Source: JAVVHH01 sp964235765 (GTDB lineage: Bacteria > Pseudomonadota > Alphaproteobacteria > Acetobacterales > Acetobacteraceae). From it: a stretch of 64,000 nucleotides of DNA. A program made the position numbers and the translations under genes. The stretch covers positions 1-64,000 of the forward strand of contig CAXSDH010000009.1 of assembly GCA_964235765.1 (NCBI GenBank), in the 5' to 3' direction. A model generated the notes under the pieces. That model made no database searches and was not told where the DNA came from. It saw only the letters and a list, made by a program, of their open reading frames with translations. Of this stretch, positions 36,028 through 44,286 are shown piece after piece; position 1 is the stretch's first letter; every line of letters starts with the position of its first letter.

Positions 36028-37374
36028 CTAACGTCTGTATACGATATCCGGCAGCCACATCGCGATGCCCGGCAGCAGCGAGAGGATCACCACTGCCAAG
36101 CCCATCAGAGCCACGAAGGGCAGCGTGCCCCAGATGATCGGCCCCAGGCCGATATCCGGCGCGATGCGGTTGATGACGAAGATGTTGAGCCCCACCGGCG
36201 GGTGGATCAGCCCCATCTCCATCACCACCGCCATCACCACGCCGAACCAGATCAGGTCGAACCCGGCCGCGCGAAGCGGCGGCAGGATGATCGGCGCCGT
36301 CATGAGGATGATCGAGACCGGCGGCAGGAAGAAGCCCAGCACGACCACGAGAAACAGGATCGCCGCCAGCAGGAACCACTTGCCGAGCGCCAGCCCGACG
36401 ATCCAGCCCGCCGCCGCCTGGCTGATATGCAGGTAGCTCATCACGTACGAGTAGAGCAGGCTCATGCCGATGATCAGCAGCAGCATGCCGCTCTCGCCCA
36501 GCGTGCCGGAAAAGATCGGCTTGAGATCGGCGATGCGGTACGCGCCGTACACGGCCGCGATCAACACCAGGGCCAGCACGGCGCCTAGCCCGGCCGTCTC
36601 GCTGGGTGTCGCGATGCCGCCATAGAGGGCGACCATCACGCCGGTCAGCAGCACCAGGAACGGCAGCACCCGCGGCAGCGCGGCGAGCCGGTCGCTGAAC
36701 GTGTAGGTATCTTGCCGCAAGATCGCGCTTCGCGGCCCGCCCTTGGCAGCCAGCGTCGTGGCCCGGGAGAACTCCTTGCGCCAATGCAGCATCGCATAGC
36801 CGGCGAACAGCAGCACCAGCAGAACGCCCGGCCCGATCCCCGCCAGGAACAGGCGCCCAAGCGACTGCTCGGCGGCTACCGCGTAGAGGATCAGCACGAT
36901 GCTGGGCGGCAGCAATATGCCCAGCGTTCCGCCCGCCGCCACCAGCCCGGCCGCAAACCCCGGCGAGTATCCGCGCCGCCGCATCTCGGGAATGCCCGAA
37001 CTGCCGATGGCGCTGCACGTGGCCGGGCTGCTGCCGGCCATGGCGGCGAACAGTCCACAGGCGATCACGACGGCCACCCCGAGCCCGCCGGGCACCCGGT
37101 GCAGCCAGGTGTGCAAGGCGTCATACAAATCCTTGCCGGCGCGTGACTTGCCGATCGCCGCGCCCTTCAGGATGAACAACGGAATAGTCAGCAGCGTGAT
37201 GCTGGCCAGCTCCTCGTACACGTTCTGCGCGACGGTATCGAGCGAGGCGGCCGGCATGAAGGCGAGCATGAACAAGGTCGCTACCCCGCCCAGCGCGAAG
37301 GCGATGGGCATGCCGGAAAACAGCGCCACGAGGGTCGCTCCGCCATACATCAGGCCGATCTGCAGCGTGGACAT
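36028..37374 (-). CDS. dctM: TRAP transporter large permease (DctM)
   Basis: This is a 448-residue polytopic subunit of a tripartite ATP-independent periplasmic importer, driven by an ion gradient. It shows the DctM features: LFSGMPIAFALGGVATLF at the N-terminus, GSSPATCSAIGSSGIPEM, LGILLPPSIVLILYAVAAE and LIHPPVGLNIFVI towards the end. Length and helix number are normal. It follows dctQ by 4 bp. Substrates of such systems are usually organic or keto acids; none can be named here. Confidence 0.95.
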   Translation of the reverse strand: MSTLQIGLMYGGATLVALFSGMPIAFALGGVATLFMLAFMPAASLDTVAQNVYEELASITLLTIPLFILKGAAIGKSRAGKDLYDALHTWLHRVPGGLGVAVVIACGLFAAMAGSSPATCSAIGSSGIPEMRRRGYSPGFAAGLVAAGGTLGILLPPSIVLILYAVAAEQSLGRLFLAGIGPGVLLVLLFAGYAMLHWRKEFSRATTLAAKGGPRSAILRQDTYTFSDRLAALPRVLPFLVLLTGVMVALYGGIATPSETAGLGAVLALVLIAAVYGAYRIADLKPIFSGTLGESGMLLLIIGMSLLYSYVMSYLHISQAAAGWIVGLALGKWFLLAAILFLVVVLGFFLPPVSIILMTAPIILPPLRAAGFDLIWFGVVMAVVMEMGLIHPPVGLNIFVINRIAPDIGLGPIIWGTLPFVALMGLAVVILSLLPGIAMWLPDIVYRR

Positions 37375-37378
37375 CGGT

Positions 37379-37963
37379 TTAGGGCGGCGAGGGCGCGAGG
37401 TGGGCGGGTTGGCTATCCCGGTGCCGGCTGTCGAGCAACTGCAGCAGCAACTGCAAAGCCAACATGGCCATGCCGGCGGTCATGCAGCCATAGGGGATCC
37501 AAAGGGGCGGCCCCCACGCCGAGGGCGTGGTCTGCCCGTCGGCCAACGCCTCGAGCAGCAGCGTGTAGCTTTTCCAGGCGAAGAACCCGACGAACAGCAA
37601 GCTGAAGAAGTCCGCCAGTATCCCCCGGAGGAAATCGAGACCCGGCGGCAGCACGTGGGAGAGCGCATCGATCGCCACATGCCCGCGCCTGGCCTGCACC
37701 CAGGCGGCGGAGCCGAACGTCGCGCCGATCAGCAGGAACGTGCTCAGCTCGTCCTGCCAGTCGCTGGCGATGCTGAAGAAGTAACGCCCCGCGACCTCCC
37801 AGGTCAGCACGCACCCGGCGGCGCCGATCGCGACCGCCGAGAGCACCGCCATGAGGGTATTGACCGCGTCCAACCCGGCCTGCGCCTGGCCGAGCAGGCC
37901 GGTGCGAGGCACGTCGGCCTCTGGGATCGCGCCCGATGCGGCGTCGATCCCGTGCGTGCTCAA
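37379..37963 (-). CDS. dctQ: TRAP transporter small permease (DctQ)
   Basis: This is a 194-residue membrane subunit with four predicted helices. Family features are VLTWEVAGRYFF, DWQDELSTFLLIGATFGSAAWVQ read in parts, and RRGHVAIDALS. I place the start at a TTG at 37963 overlapping the dctP stop (TTGA), the same junction type used by several other operons here. A later GTG would shorten a poorly conserved cytoplasmic leader only. It lies between dctP and dctM in the standard order. Confidence 0.9.
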   Translation of the reverse strand: MSTHGIDAASGAIPEADVPRTGLLGQAQAGLDAVNTLMAVLSAVAIGAAGCVLTWEVAGRYFFSIASDWQDELSTFLLIGATFGSAAWVQARRGHVAIDALSHVLPPGLDFLRGILADFFSLLFVGFFAWKSYTLLLEALADGQTTPSAWGPPLWIPYGCMTAGMAMLALQLLLQLLDSRHRDSQPAHLAPSPP

Positions 37964-38979
37964 GCGACGGCCTCGGCCAGCTTCAGCAGCGCGGCGCAAG
38001 ACGCGTTGCGCTCGGAAAAGTCCTTCCAGGCCGTCGCCTGCGCCAGCGCCTTCCATTTGCCGATGGCGGCGGGATCCATCTCCTTGGCCGTCACGCCCAC
38101 CTTCGCGTACACGCGCGCCAGGTCGTCGTCGTCGGCCTTCGCGGACTGCAGCCCGAACGCCTCCATCTCCAGGCCGACCTCGTCGATGAGCTTCTGGTGG
38201 GCGGGCGGCAAGCTGTCGAATATCTGCTTGGAGATCAGCAGCGGCTCGAACATGAACCAGAAGCTGCCCGCCTTGCCGGACGTGACCGCCTTGCTGATCT
38301 CCTCCAGCCGGAACGAGATCAGGCTCGTGGCAGACGTGACCGCGGCGTCCAACGACCCCGTTTGCATCGCGGCGTAAATCTCGTTGCTGGGCACCGAACT
38401 GATGATGCCGCCCGCCTGCTTCAGCATCAGGTCCATCTCGCGGGAGCCGCCGCGCACCTTCAAACCCTTCACATCGTCCGGCACCACGACCGGCGTGCTG
38501 CGGGAAGCGGTGCCGCCCGACTGCCAAATCCAGGTGACGATGCGGATACCGCGCTTGTCGAGCAGGCTGACCAGTTCCTGGCCGATCGGCTGCCTCTTCC
38601 AGGCCATGCCCTGCCCGTAGTTGGTGACCAGGCAGGGCATCAGCCCGATGTTCACCTCCGGCACCTCACCCCCGGCATAGGCGAGCGGGTAGACCGACAT
38701 GTCGAGCGCGCCGCGCCGCAAGGAGGAAAACTGCGCCACCGTCTTCATCAGCGACGAGCCCGGATAGATCTCGAACGCCAGCTCGCCGTTGCTGCGCTTC
38801 TGCACCTCGGCCGCGAAGCGCCGGACCAGGCGATCGCGGAAGTCACCCTGCTCGAGCGTGCCGCCGGGGAACTGGTGGCTGATCTTGAGCGTACGGGTCG
38901 CGGCATGGGCGCCGCCCGCGCGCAGCACAGCAGGCGCCGCAAGCATCGAACCAACAAAGGTACGGCGGTTGAAGGACAT
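37960..38979 (-). CDS. dctP: TRAP transporter substrate-binding protein (DctP)
   Basis: This is a 339-residue periplasmic binding protein. The N-terminus has a twin-arginine leader (NRRTFVGSMLAAPAVLRA, then GAHA), and the mature part has ISHQFPGGTLEQGDF and VKGLKVRGGSREMD, the latter containing the conserved Arg that usually pairs with a ligand carboxylate. The ATG at 38979 follows a good ribosome site (GGGAG six bases upstream), so the longer frame to 39021 is rejected. It is first in the dctP-dctQ-dctM operon and divergent from the Nudix gene. Confidence 0.94.
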   Translation of the reverse strand: MSFNRRTFVGSMLAAPAVLRAGGAHAATRTLKISHQFPGGTLEQGDFRDRLVRRFAAEVQKRSNGELAFEIYPGSSLMKTVAQFSSLRRGALDMSVYPLAYAGGEVPEVNIGLMPCLVTNYGQGMAWKRQPIGQELVSLLDKRGIRIVTWIWQSGGTASRSTPVVVPDDVKGLKVRGGSREMDLMLKQAGGIISSVPSNEIYAAMQTGSLDAAVTSATSLISFRLEEISKAVTSGKAGSFWFMFEPLLISKQIFDSLPPAHQKLIDEVGLEMEAFGLQSAKADDDDLARVYAKVGVTAKEMDPAAIGKWKALAQATAWKDFSERNASCAALLKLAEAVA

Positions 38980-39051
38980 GGTCAGCTCCCGGGGATGGCT
39001 TCTTTGTTTGGCAGTTGGCACCTATATGACGGCGCGGAACGGGGACAGCAA

Positions 39052-39486
39052 GTGATTGGAACGCGAGAGTACCCCGCCCGGCCCCTGGTTGGGATCGGCG
39101 TGGTCCTGCTCAGGCCCGGCGCGGTTTTGCTGGTCCGCCGGACCAAGCCGCCGGCTGCCGGAAGCTGGAGCCTGCCCGGCGGCGCACAGGAACTGGGCGA
39201 GACTGCGGAGCATGCGGCGCGGCGCGAGCTGCGCGAGGAGTCGGGCCTGGAGGCCGGCCCGCTGGTGCTTGCCGCCAACGTGGACAGCATCCATCGGGAT
39301 GGGGAGGGCCGCGTGCAGTTCCACTATACGATCCTGGACTTCGCCGGCGCCTGGCAGGGTGGCGAACCGGTGGCGGGAGGCGACGTGTCCGCGGCGGTGT
39401 TCGCGCCGCTCGATGGGCTGGGGCCGTATGCTTTGTGGGACGAAGCGCACCGGGTGATCGGCATCGCCCGGCGGTTGCTGGCCTAG
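39052..39486 (+). CDS. Nudix hydrolase
   Basis: This is a 144-residue single-domain enzyme with a perfect Nudix box at residues 44-66 (GAQELGETAEHAARR then ELREESGL), including the metal-binding REx2EE. The family removes nucleoside diphosphates linked to another moiety; MutT/ADP-ribose-type activity is common for proteins with the GVVLLRPGAVLLVRR opening. I chose a GTG start at 39052 because GGGGA lies six bases before it; an in-frame ATG at 38995 would overlap the dctP translation signals. Its stop overlaps the end of the small membrane protein gene on the other strand. Confidence 0.9.
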   Translation: MIGTREYPARPLVGIGVVLLRPGAVLLVRRTKPPAAGSWSLPGGAQELGETAEHAARRELREESGLEAGPLVLAANVDSIHRDGEGRVQFHYTILDFAGAWQGGEPVAGGDVSAAVFAPLDGLGPYALWDEAHRVIGIARRLLA

Positions 39487-39779
39487 CTCCGGCGCCGCCG
39501 CGACGGCGAGGCGGTCCCCAGGTTGAACGATGCCGCCATGCCCGCGCAGATCACGCCCAGGCTCGCCGGCGCCAGCCAGAGCGGGCGGAGCAGCAAGGGC
39601 AGCTCCAGCCACTCCCACATCCAGGCCGTGCTGTGCGAACGCATCCAGGCCGCGAAACCACGGTCCAGCAGCACGAGTCCCTGCCCCAGCGTCAACCCCT
39701 GTGGCGTCAACGTCGCGATCGCGATCGCCGACACGAGCAGCAGCGCAGCCAGCGCCGCACAGACGCGCGCCGCCATCAA
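39483..39779 (-). CDS. Small membrane protein coupled to msrP, unknown
   Basis: This is a 98-residue protein with an N-terminal hydrophobic helix (CAALAALLLVSAIAIATL) and at least one more near residues 60-85 (LELPLLLRPLWLAPASLG, VICAGMAASF), ending in a basic tail SRRRRS. I do not recognise the family. Its ATG overlaps the msrP stop (ATGA at 39776-39779), so it is almost certainly translated. It occupies the place where MsrQ, the haem membrane partner of MsrP, normally sits, but it is too short and lacks the six-helix haem architecture. Confidence 0.65.
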   Translation of the reverse strand: MMAARVCAALAALLLVSAIAIATLTPQGLTLGQGLVLLDRGFAAWMRSHSTAWMWEWLELPLLLRPLWLAPASLGVICAGMAASFNLGTASPSRRRRS

Positions 39780-40696
39780 GTGAATAGCTTGTCGCCGGAC
39801 ATGCCGGAATACAGCCCGGCGACGTAGTCCCCGTAGCCGTTGTAGATCTTGGTCGGCACGCGCTCATCCGTGCCGAGCAGCCGCTCCGACGCCTGGCTCC
39901 AGCGCGCGTGCGGCACGGCCGGGTTCACGTTGGCCCAGAAGCCGTATTCGCTTGGCTGGGTGGCCTGCCAGGAATTCAGCGGCTGCTTGTCGGTGAAGGT
40001 GAAGCGGACGATCGACTTCACCGACTTGAAGCCGTACTTCCAGGGTAGAACAAGCCGGATGGGCGCGCCGTTCTGCTTGGGGATGGACTTGCCATAGAGG
40101 CCGGTGGCCAGGAATGCGAGGTCGTTGTTGGCTTCGGCCATCGTCACGCCCTCGACGTAGGGCCAGTCGATCACGCTGAGCCGCAGGCCGGGCATGCTCT
40201 TGGGGTCGTTCAGGGTTTCCATGACCAGGTACTTGGCCGACGAGGTGGGCGCGCACAGGCTCACGAAATCCTTCAGCGGGAAGCCAGTCCACGGCACCGT
40301 CATGGCCCAGGCTTCGACGCAGCGGTGGCGATAAACCCGCTCCTCGAGGCTCACCTGCTTCATCAGGTCGTCGAAGTCGATGGTCCGCGGCTTCTCGACC
40401 ATGCCGTCGATCTTGATCTGCCACGGGCTGATCGGCAGCCGCTGCGCCGCGCGATAGATCGACTTGTCGGTGCCGAATTCGTAATAGTTGTTGTACGTCG
40501 TCGCGTCCCGCTCCGGCGTGATGTCCCGCCCCGGCTGATAGGCGGCGTTCCGGGGCGCGCCTTGCGCATATGCCAGATGCGGCAGCGCCAACCCGGCGGC
40601 GGCGCCGGCGACCAGGCCGCGACGGCCCAGCACAGCTGTTTCCGGCGTCGCCTCGCGCCCGGAGATCTCCCAGCCGTGCCGTTTGATCACATTCAT
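39776..40696 (-). CDS. msrP: Protein-methionine-sulfoxide reductase catalytic subunit
   Basis: The 306-residue periplasmic molybdopterin enzyme repairs oxidised methionines in envelope proteins. It has a Tat leader (LGRRGLVAGAAAGLALPH), the family segment TTYNNYYEFGTDKSIY, and the Mo-ligating Cys126 in YRHRCVEAWAMTVPW. The C-terminal half with GAPIRLVLPWKYGFKSVK is also typical. I chose the ATG at 40696 after GGAGAGG. It is followed by a 98-residue membrane protein instead of msrQ. It is divergent from the D-cysteine desulfhydrase-like gene. Confidence 0.95.
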   Translation of the reverse strand: MNVIKRHGWEISGREATPETAVLGRRGLVAGAAAGLALPHLAYAQGAPRNAAYQPGRDITPERDATTYNNYYEFGTDKSIYRAAQRLPISPWQIKIDGMVEKPRTIDFDDLMKQVSLEERVYRHRCVEAWAMTVPWTGFPLKDFVSLCAPTSSAKYLVMETLNDPKSMPGLRLSVIDWPYVEGVTMAEANNDLAFLATGLYGKSIPKQNGAPIRLVLPWKYGFKSVKSIVRFTFTDKQPLNSWQATQPSEYGFWANVNPAVPHARWSQASERLLGTDERVPTKIYNGYGDYVAGLYSGMSGDKLFT

Positions 40697-40816
40697 CGCG
40701 ACGCCTCTCCGCTGTTCCGCCATGTGCCGCTCAGGACACGCGACAGATTGAATTTACATGATCGCGGTGCAAGGGTCGCGTCAAGGCCGCGTGTAGGCCA
40801 AAACCGGAGACGCATC

Positions 40817-41821
40817 TTGAACCTTGCCCGATTTCCCCGCGTGAAGCTTTGCCAGGCGCCCACGCCGTTGGAGTTGCTGCCTAACCTGACCCGGCACTTG
40901 GGCGGCCCGCAGATCTGGATGAAGCGCGACGACCTGACGGGCATGGGCCTTGGCGGCAACAAGGTCCGCAAGCTGGAGTACCTGGCCGGCGATGCGCTGG
41001 CACGGGGCGCCGACCACCTCGTGACCCAGGGCGCCGTGCAATCCAACCACGTGCGCCAAACGGCTGCCGTGGCGGCCAAGCTCGGGCTGCGCTGCACTGC
41101 GGTGCTGGAACACCGGATCGACACCAACGACAGCGCCTATCTCAACAGCGGCAATATGCTGCTGGACCGCTTGCTGGGCATCGCCATCGAATACCGCCCG
41201 GGCGGCACCGACATGCAGGCCGCCATCGAGGAGGTGGGCGCCCGGCTGGAGAAGGACGGGGCCAAGCCGTATCTGATCCCGGGCGGCGGCTCGAACCCGG
41301 TGGGCGCGCTGGGCTATGCCGCGGTCGCCTTCGAACTCGTCAACCAAATCAACGAGCAGGGCCTGCATGTCGACCGGCTGGTGCACGCGACGGGCAGCGC
41401 CGGCACGCAGGCCGGGCTGGTGGCCGGGCTGCATGCGCTGAGCAGCCCCCTGCGGGTGCTCGGCATCGGCGTCCGCAACCCGCGCGACAAGCAGGAGGCG
41501 AACGTGCTCAAGCTGGCGCAGGCGACGGCGGCGCATATGGGCATCGAGCGGCCGATCCCGGCCGGCGCGGTCGAGGCCAACTGCGATTACGTCGGCGCCG
41601 GATACGGCCATGCCACGCCGGGCATGATCGAGGCGGTGCAGATGGTGGCGCGCACGGAGGGCATCTTCCTCGACCCGGTATATTCCGGGAAAGGCATGGC
41701 CGGGCTGATCGACCTCGTCCGCAAGGGCGTGTTCAAGCCCGGGGAGACCGTGGTGTTCCTGCATACCGGCGGCTCCTCCGGCCTGTTCGGCTATGCCGAC
41801 ACCTTCAACGAAGCTGCGTGA
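40817..41821 (+). CDS. D-cysteine desulfhydrase / ACC deaminase family PLP enzyme
   Basis: This is a 334-residue fold type II pyridoxal-phosphate enzyme. The PLP lysine is K49 in GMGLGGNKVRKLEYL, the phosphate/substrate loop is QSNHVRQTAA, and the C-terminal loop is LHTGGSSGLFGY. D-cysteine desulfhydrase (pyruvate, sulfide and ammonia from D-cysteine) is the best guess; ACC deaminase or L-cysteate/racemase activity are alternatives within the family. The start is a TTG at 40817 preceded by GGAGA at six bases; this fits the family N-terminus (NLARFPRVKLCQAPTPLE). Confidence 0.87.
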   Translation: MNLARFPRVKLCQAPTPLELLPNLTRHLGGPQIWMKRDDLTGMGLGGNKVRKLEYLAGDALARGADHLVTQGAVQSNHVRQTAAVAAKLGLRCTAVLEHRIDTNDSAYLNSGNMLLDRLLGIAIEYRPGGTDMQAAIEEVGARLEKDGAKPYLIPGGGSNPVGALGYAAVAFELVNQINEQGLHVDRLVHATGSAGTQAGLVAGLHALSSPLRVLGIGVRNPRDKQEANVLKLAQATAAHMGIERPIPAGAVEANCDYVGAGYGHATPGMIEAVQMVARTEGIFLDPVYSGKGMAGLIDLVRKGVFKPGETVVFLHTGGSSGLFGYADTFNEAA

Positions 41822-41864
41822 CGTGAAGCGCCTCATCGCCCAACAGCCCTGAGCGCGGCCCGCG

Positions 41865-43118
41865 ATGCAGAGGTTTTCCGCCGCCGCGCTGCTGCGCCAT
41901 GCGCTCGGCGGCCACCAAGGCTGGAGGCCGCAATGGCGGTCGCCGGAGCCGAAGCCCGCCTACGATGCCGTCATCGTCGGCGGCGGCGGGCATGGGCTGG
42001 CGACCGCGTTCTACCTGGCGCGGGACCACGGCCTGACCAACATCGCCGTCGTCGAGCGGGGCTGGATCGGCGGCGGCAACACGGGGCGCAACACGACCAT
42101 CATCCGTTCCAACTACCTCGCCGACGAGAGCGCCGCGCTGTACGACCACGCGCTGAAGCTGTGGGAGGGCCTGTCGCAGAGCCTCAACTACAACGTCATG
42201 TTCTCGCCGCGCGGCGTCATGATGCTGGCCCATACCGTGCATGACGTGCAGGTGGCGCAGCGCCATATTTATGCCAACCGGCTGAACGGCATCGACAACG
42301 AATGGCTCAGCCCGGAGCAGGCGCAGGCCTTCTGCCCCGGGCTGACCATCCGCGGCGGCATGCGCTACCCCGTGCTGGGCGCGGCCTTGCAGCGGCGGGG
42401 CGGCACGGCGCGGCACGACGCGGTCGCCTGGGGATACGCCCGCGCCGCGGACGCGCTCGGCGTGGACATCCTGCAGAACTGCGAGGTGACCGCCATCCGC
42501 CGTGACGCGGCCGGCGCCGTCTCGGCGCTGGAGACCACCCGCGGGGTGATCCGCACCCGCAAGGCGGGCCTCGTGGCGGCGGGCAACACCAGCCCGCTGC
42601 TCGCCATGGCCGGGCTGTCCGCCCCGCTGGAGAGCTTTCCCCTGCAGGCCCTGGTGTCCGAGCCGGTCAAGCCCGTGATCCCCTGCGTGGTGATGAGCAA
42701 CACCATCCACGCGTATATTTCGCAATCCGACAAAGGCGAGCTGGTGATCGGCGCCGGCACCGACGCCTACGTTTCCTATACCCAGCGCGGCGGCCTGCAC
42801 ATCAGCACGCAAACGCTCGACGCCATCTGCGAGCTGTTCCCGCAGTTCCGCCGCCTGCGCATGCTCCGCAACTGGGGCGGCGTGGTGGACGTGACGCCGG
42901 ACCGCAGCCCGATCGTCGGCAAGACCCCGGCGCCCGGCCTGTACATCAATTGCGGCTGGGGCACCGGCGGGTTCAAGGCAACGCCGGGCTCCGGCCACCT
43001 GTTCGCCTGGACCATGGCCCGCAACGAGCCGCACCCGATCAACGCGCCGTTCAGCCTGGAACGGTTCGGCACGGGCCGGCTGATCGACGAATCGGCCGCC
43101 GCCGCGGTGGCGCACTAG
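41865..43118 (+). CDS. soxB: Sarcosine oxidase beta subunit
   Basis: This is a 417-residue FAD/FMN-binding beta chain of the heterotetrameric sarcosine oxidase. Family markers are the N-terminal FSAAALLRHALGGHQGW, the dinucleotide fold VIVGGGGHGLATAFYLARD, GNTGRNTTIIRSNYL, and the C-terminal CGWGTGGFKATPGSG. The enzyme demethylates sarcosine to glycine and passes the one-carbon unit to folate at the alpha subunit. soxD follows one base later, but soxA and soxG do not follow; the next gene is convergent. Confidence 0.95.
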   Translation: MQRFSAAALLRHALGGHQGWRPQWRSPEPKPAYDAVIVGGGGHGLATAFYLARDHGLTNIAVVERGWIGGGNTGRNTTIIRSNYLADESAALYDHALKLWEGLSQSLNYNVMFSPRGVMMLAHTVHDVQVAQRHIYANRLNGIDNEWLSPEQAQAFCPGLTIRGGMRYPVLGAALQRRGGTARHDAVAWGYARAADALGVDILQNCEVTAIRRDAAGAVSALETTRGVIRTRKAGLVAAGNTSPLLAMAGLSAPLESFPLQALVSEPVKPVIPCVVMSNTIHAYISQSDKGELVIGAGTDAYVSYTQRGGLHISTQTLDAICELFPQFRRLRMLRNWGGVVDVTPDRSPIVGKTPAPGLYINCGWGTGGFKATPGSGHLFAWTMARNEPHPINAPFSLERFGTGRLIDESAAAAVAH

Positions 43119-43119
43119 C

Positions 43120-43389
43120 ATGCTGCTGATCGCCTGCCCCTATTGCGGGGAGCGCCCGGAGATCGAGTTCGGCTATGCCGGGCAGGCCCATGTCGTCCGC
43201 GCCGAGGACCCGGCCGCGCGCTCCGACGCCGAATGGACGGCGTTCCTCCACCAGCGCACCAACCCGCGCGGCGCCCATGCGGAGCGGTGGCGCCACACGC
43301 ACGGCTGCGGCCAGTTCTTCAACGCCGTGCGCGACACCACCACGGACCACTTCGCCAGCACCTACAAGACCGGCGAGGAACCGCCCTAG
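43120..43389 (+). CDS. soxD: Sarcosine oxidase delta subunit
   Basis: This is the 89-residue small zinc-binding delta chain. The zinc ligands expected from the family are visible: C6 and C9 (CPYCGERPE), H59 and C63 (HTHGCGQFF). Length is normal (about 85-100). It starts one base after the soxB stop. It lacks the usual following soxA gene, so the delta chain must pair with an alpha subunit encoded elsewhere, or the locus has been reduced. Confidence 0.94.
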   Translation: MLLIACPYCGERPEIEFGYAGQAHVVRAEDPAARSDAEWTAFLHQRTNPRGAHAERWRHTHGCGQFFNAVRDTTTDHFASTYKTGEEPP

Positions 43390-43438
43390 GCGGCGGCTCC
43401 GCCCGGCAACCGGTTGGCGGCCTTAAGCCGGCGGTTCC
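43377..43438. terminator. Inverted repeat at the convergent soxD / methyltransferase ends
   Basis: GGAACCGCC at 43377-43385 pairs with GGCGGTTCC at 43430-43438. Both arms are coding: they give the Glu-Pro-Pro near the C-termini of the two convergent proteins. Between them is a 10-base palindrome CAACCGGTTG (about 43407-43416). A bidirectional terminator is plausible, but there is no T-tract. Confidence 0.4.
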
Positions 43439-44286
43439 GCCGCGGGACCAGCAGGCTTCGGGTGGTTCATCATCGCGCCGGTCATCGGGATGAAGAACAC
43501 GCCGACGTCCTTGCGGGACCGCACCTTGCCGTCCTCGTCCTTGGTGTAGACGTACAGCAACTGGCCGCGCTTGAAGGGCTGCCCGATCGGGATCAGCATG
43601 CGGCCGCCGGGCTTGAGCTGCTTGAACAGCTCGGGCGGCGCGTATTGGGCGGCGCAGGTGACGATGATGACGTCGAAGCCGGTCTTGACCTCCGGCCAGC
43701 CGAAATACCCGTCGCCCACGCGGCTTTCCACGTTGTCGTAGCCCAGCGGCGCGAAGATTTTGCCGACCGCGTTGCCCAGGGGTTCGATGATCTCGATGGA
43801 GTAGCTGCGCTTGACGATGCGGGAGAGCAGGCTGCTCTGGAAGCCGCTGCCGGTGCCGATCTCGAGCGTGACGTCGCCGGGCTGCGGCTTGCAGACCTGG
43901 GTCATGTAGGCCTGGCCGAGGTAGTCGGACAGCGCGGAGCCGTAGCCCAGCGCCCAGGGCTTCGGATCGTCCTCATAGGCCACGCCGCCCTGCGAGCGGT
44001 GCTCGGGGTAGAGGTAATGGTAGTACTCGCGGGGCACGTCCTGGAAGGCCTTGAGCACCGCCGGGTCGGCGCTGCCGAGGCGCTCCTTGAGGTAGCTCTC
44101 GATCCGCCGCATCGCGCCGGGCTTGCGGGCCTGGATGGCCTGGAACTGCGCCTCGGAGATGTCGACGGGCCGGCCAGATTTGCGCATGGCTTCGGCGTAG
44201 GCGTCGCGCGTCCAGGCGGCGGGCGCCGCGCGGGCGGCGGCGAACGGGGTTGCGAGGGCGGTGGCCAGCGCGGCGCGCCGGGTCAA
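43423..44286 (-). CDS. Exported protein-L-isoaspartate O-methyltransferase-like protein
   Basis: This 287-residue SAM-dependent methyltransferase belongs to the PCMT family. The SAM motif I is TLEIGTGSGFQSSLLSRI, followed by SIEIIEPLG and the post-motif GDGYFGWPE. I place the start at a TTG (44286) overlapping the stop of the membrane protein gene (TTGA). This gives a leader MTRRAALATALATPFAAARA with a twin arginine and Ala-x-Ala site, so export is likely. A GTG at 44307 would lengthen it by seven residues. PCMT is normally a cytosolic repair enzyme; an exported form would face a lack of SAM, so the real role is uncertain. It is the last gene of a three-gene operon. Confidence 0.8.
   Translation of the reverse strand: MTRRAALATALATPFAAARAAPAAWTRDAYAEAMRKSGRPVDISEAQFQAIQARKPGAMRRIESYLKERLGSADPAVLKAFQDVPREYYHYLYPEHRSQGGVAYEDDPKPWALGYGSALSDYLGQAYMTQVCKPQPGDVTLEIGTGSGFQSSLLSRIVKRSYSIEIIEPLGNAVGKIFAPLGYDNVESRVGDGYFGWPEVKTGFDVIIVTCAAQYAPPELFKQLKPGGRMLIPIGQPFKRGQLLYVYTKDEDGKVRSRKDVGVFFIPMTGAMMNHPKPAGPAAEPPA

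Noticed and set aside
40325..40816. Long upstream extension of the D-cysteine desulfhydrase-like frame
   Set aside because: Overlaps msrP on the other strand and does not resemble the family; a TTG with GGAGA at 40817 gives the expected N-terminus.
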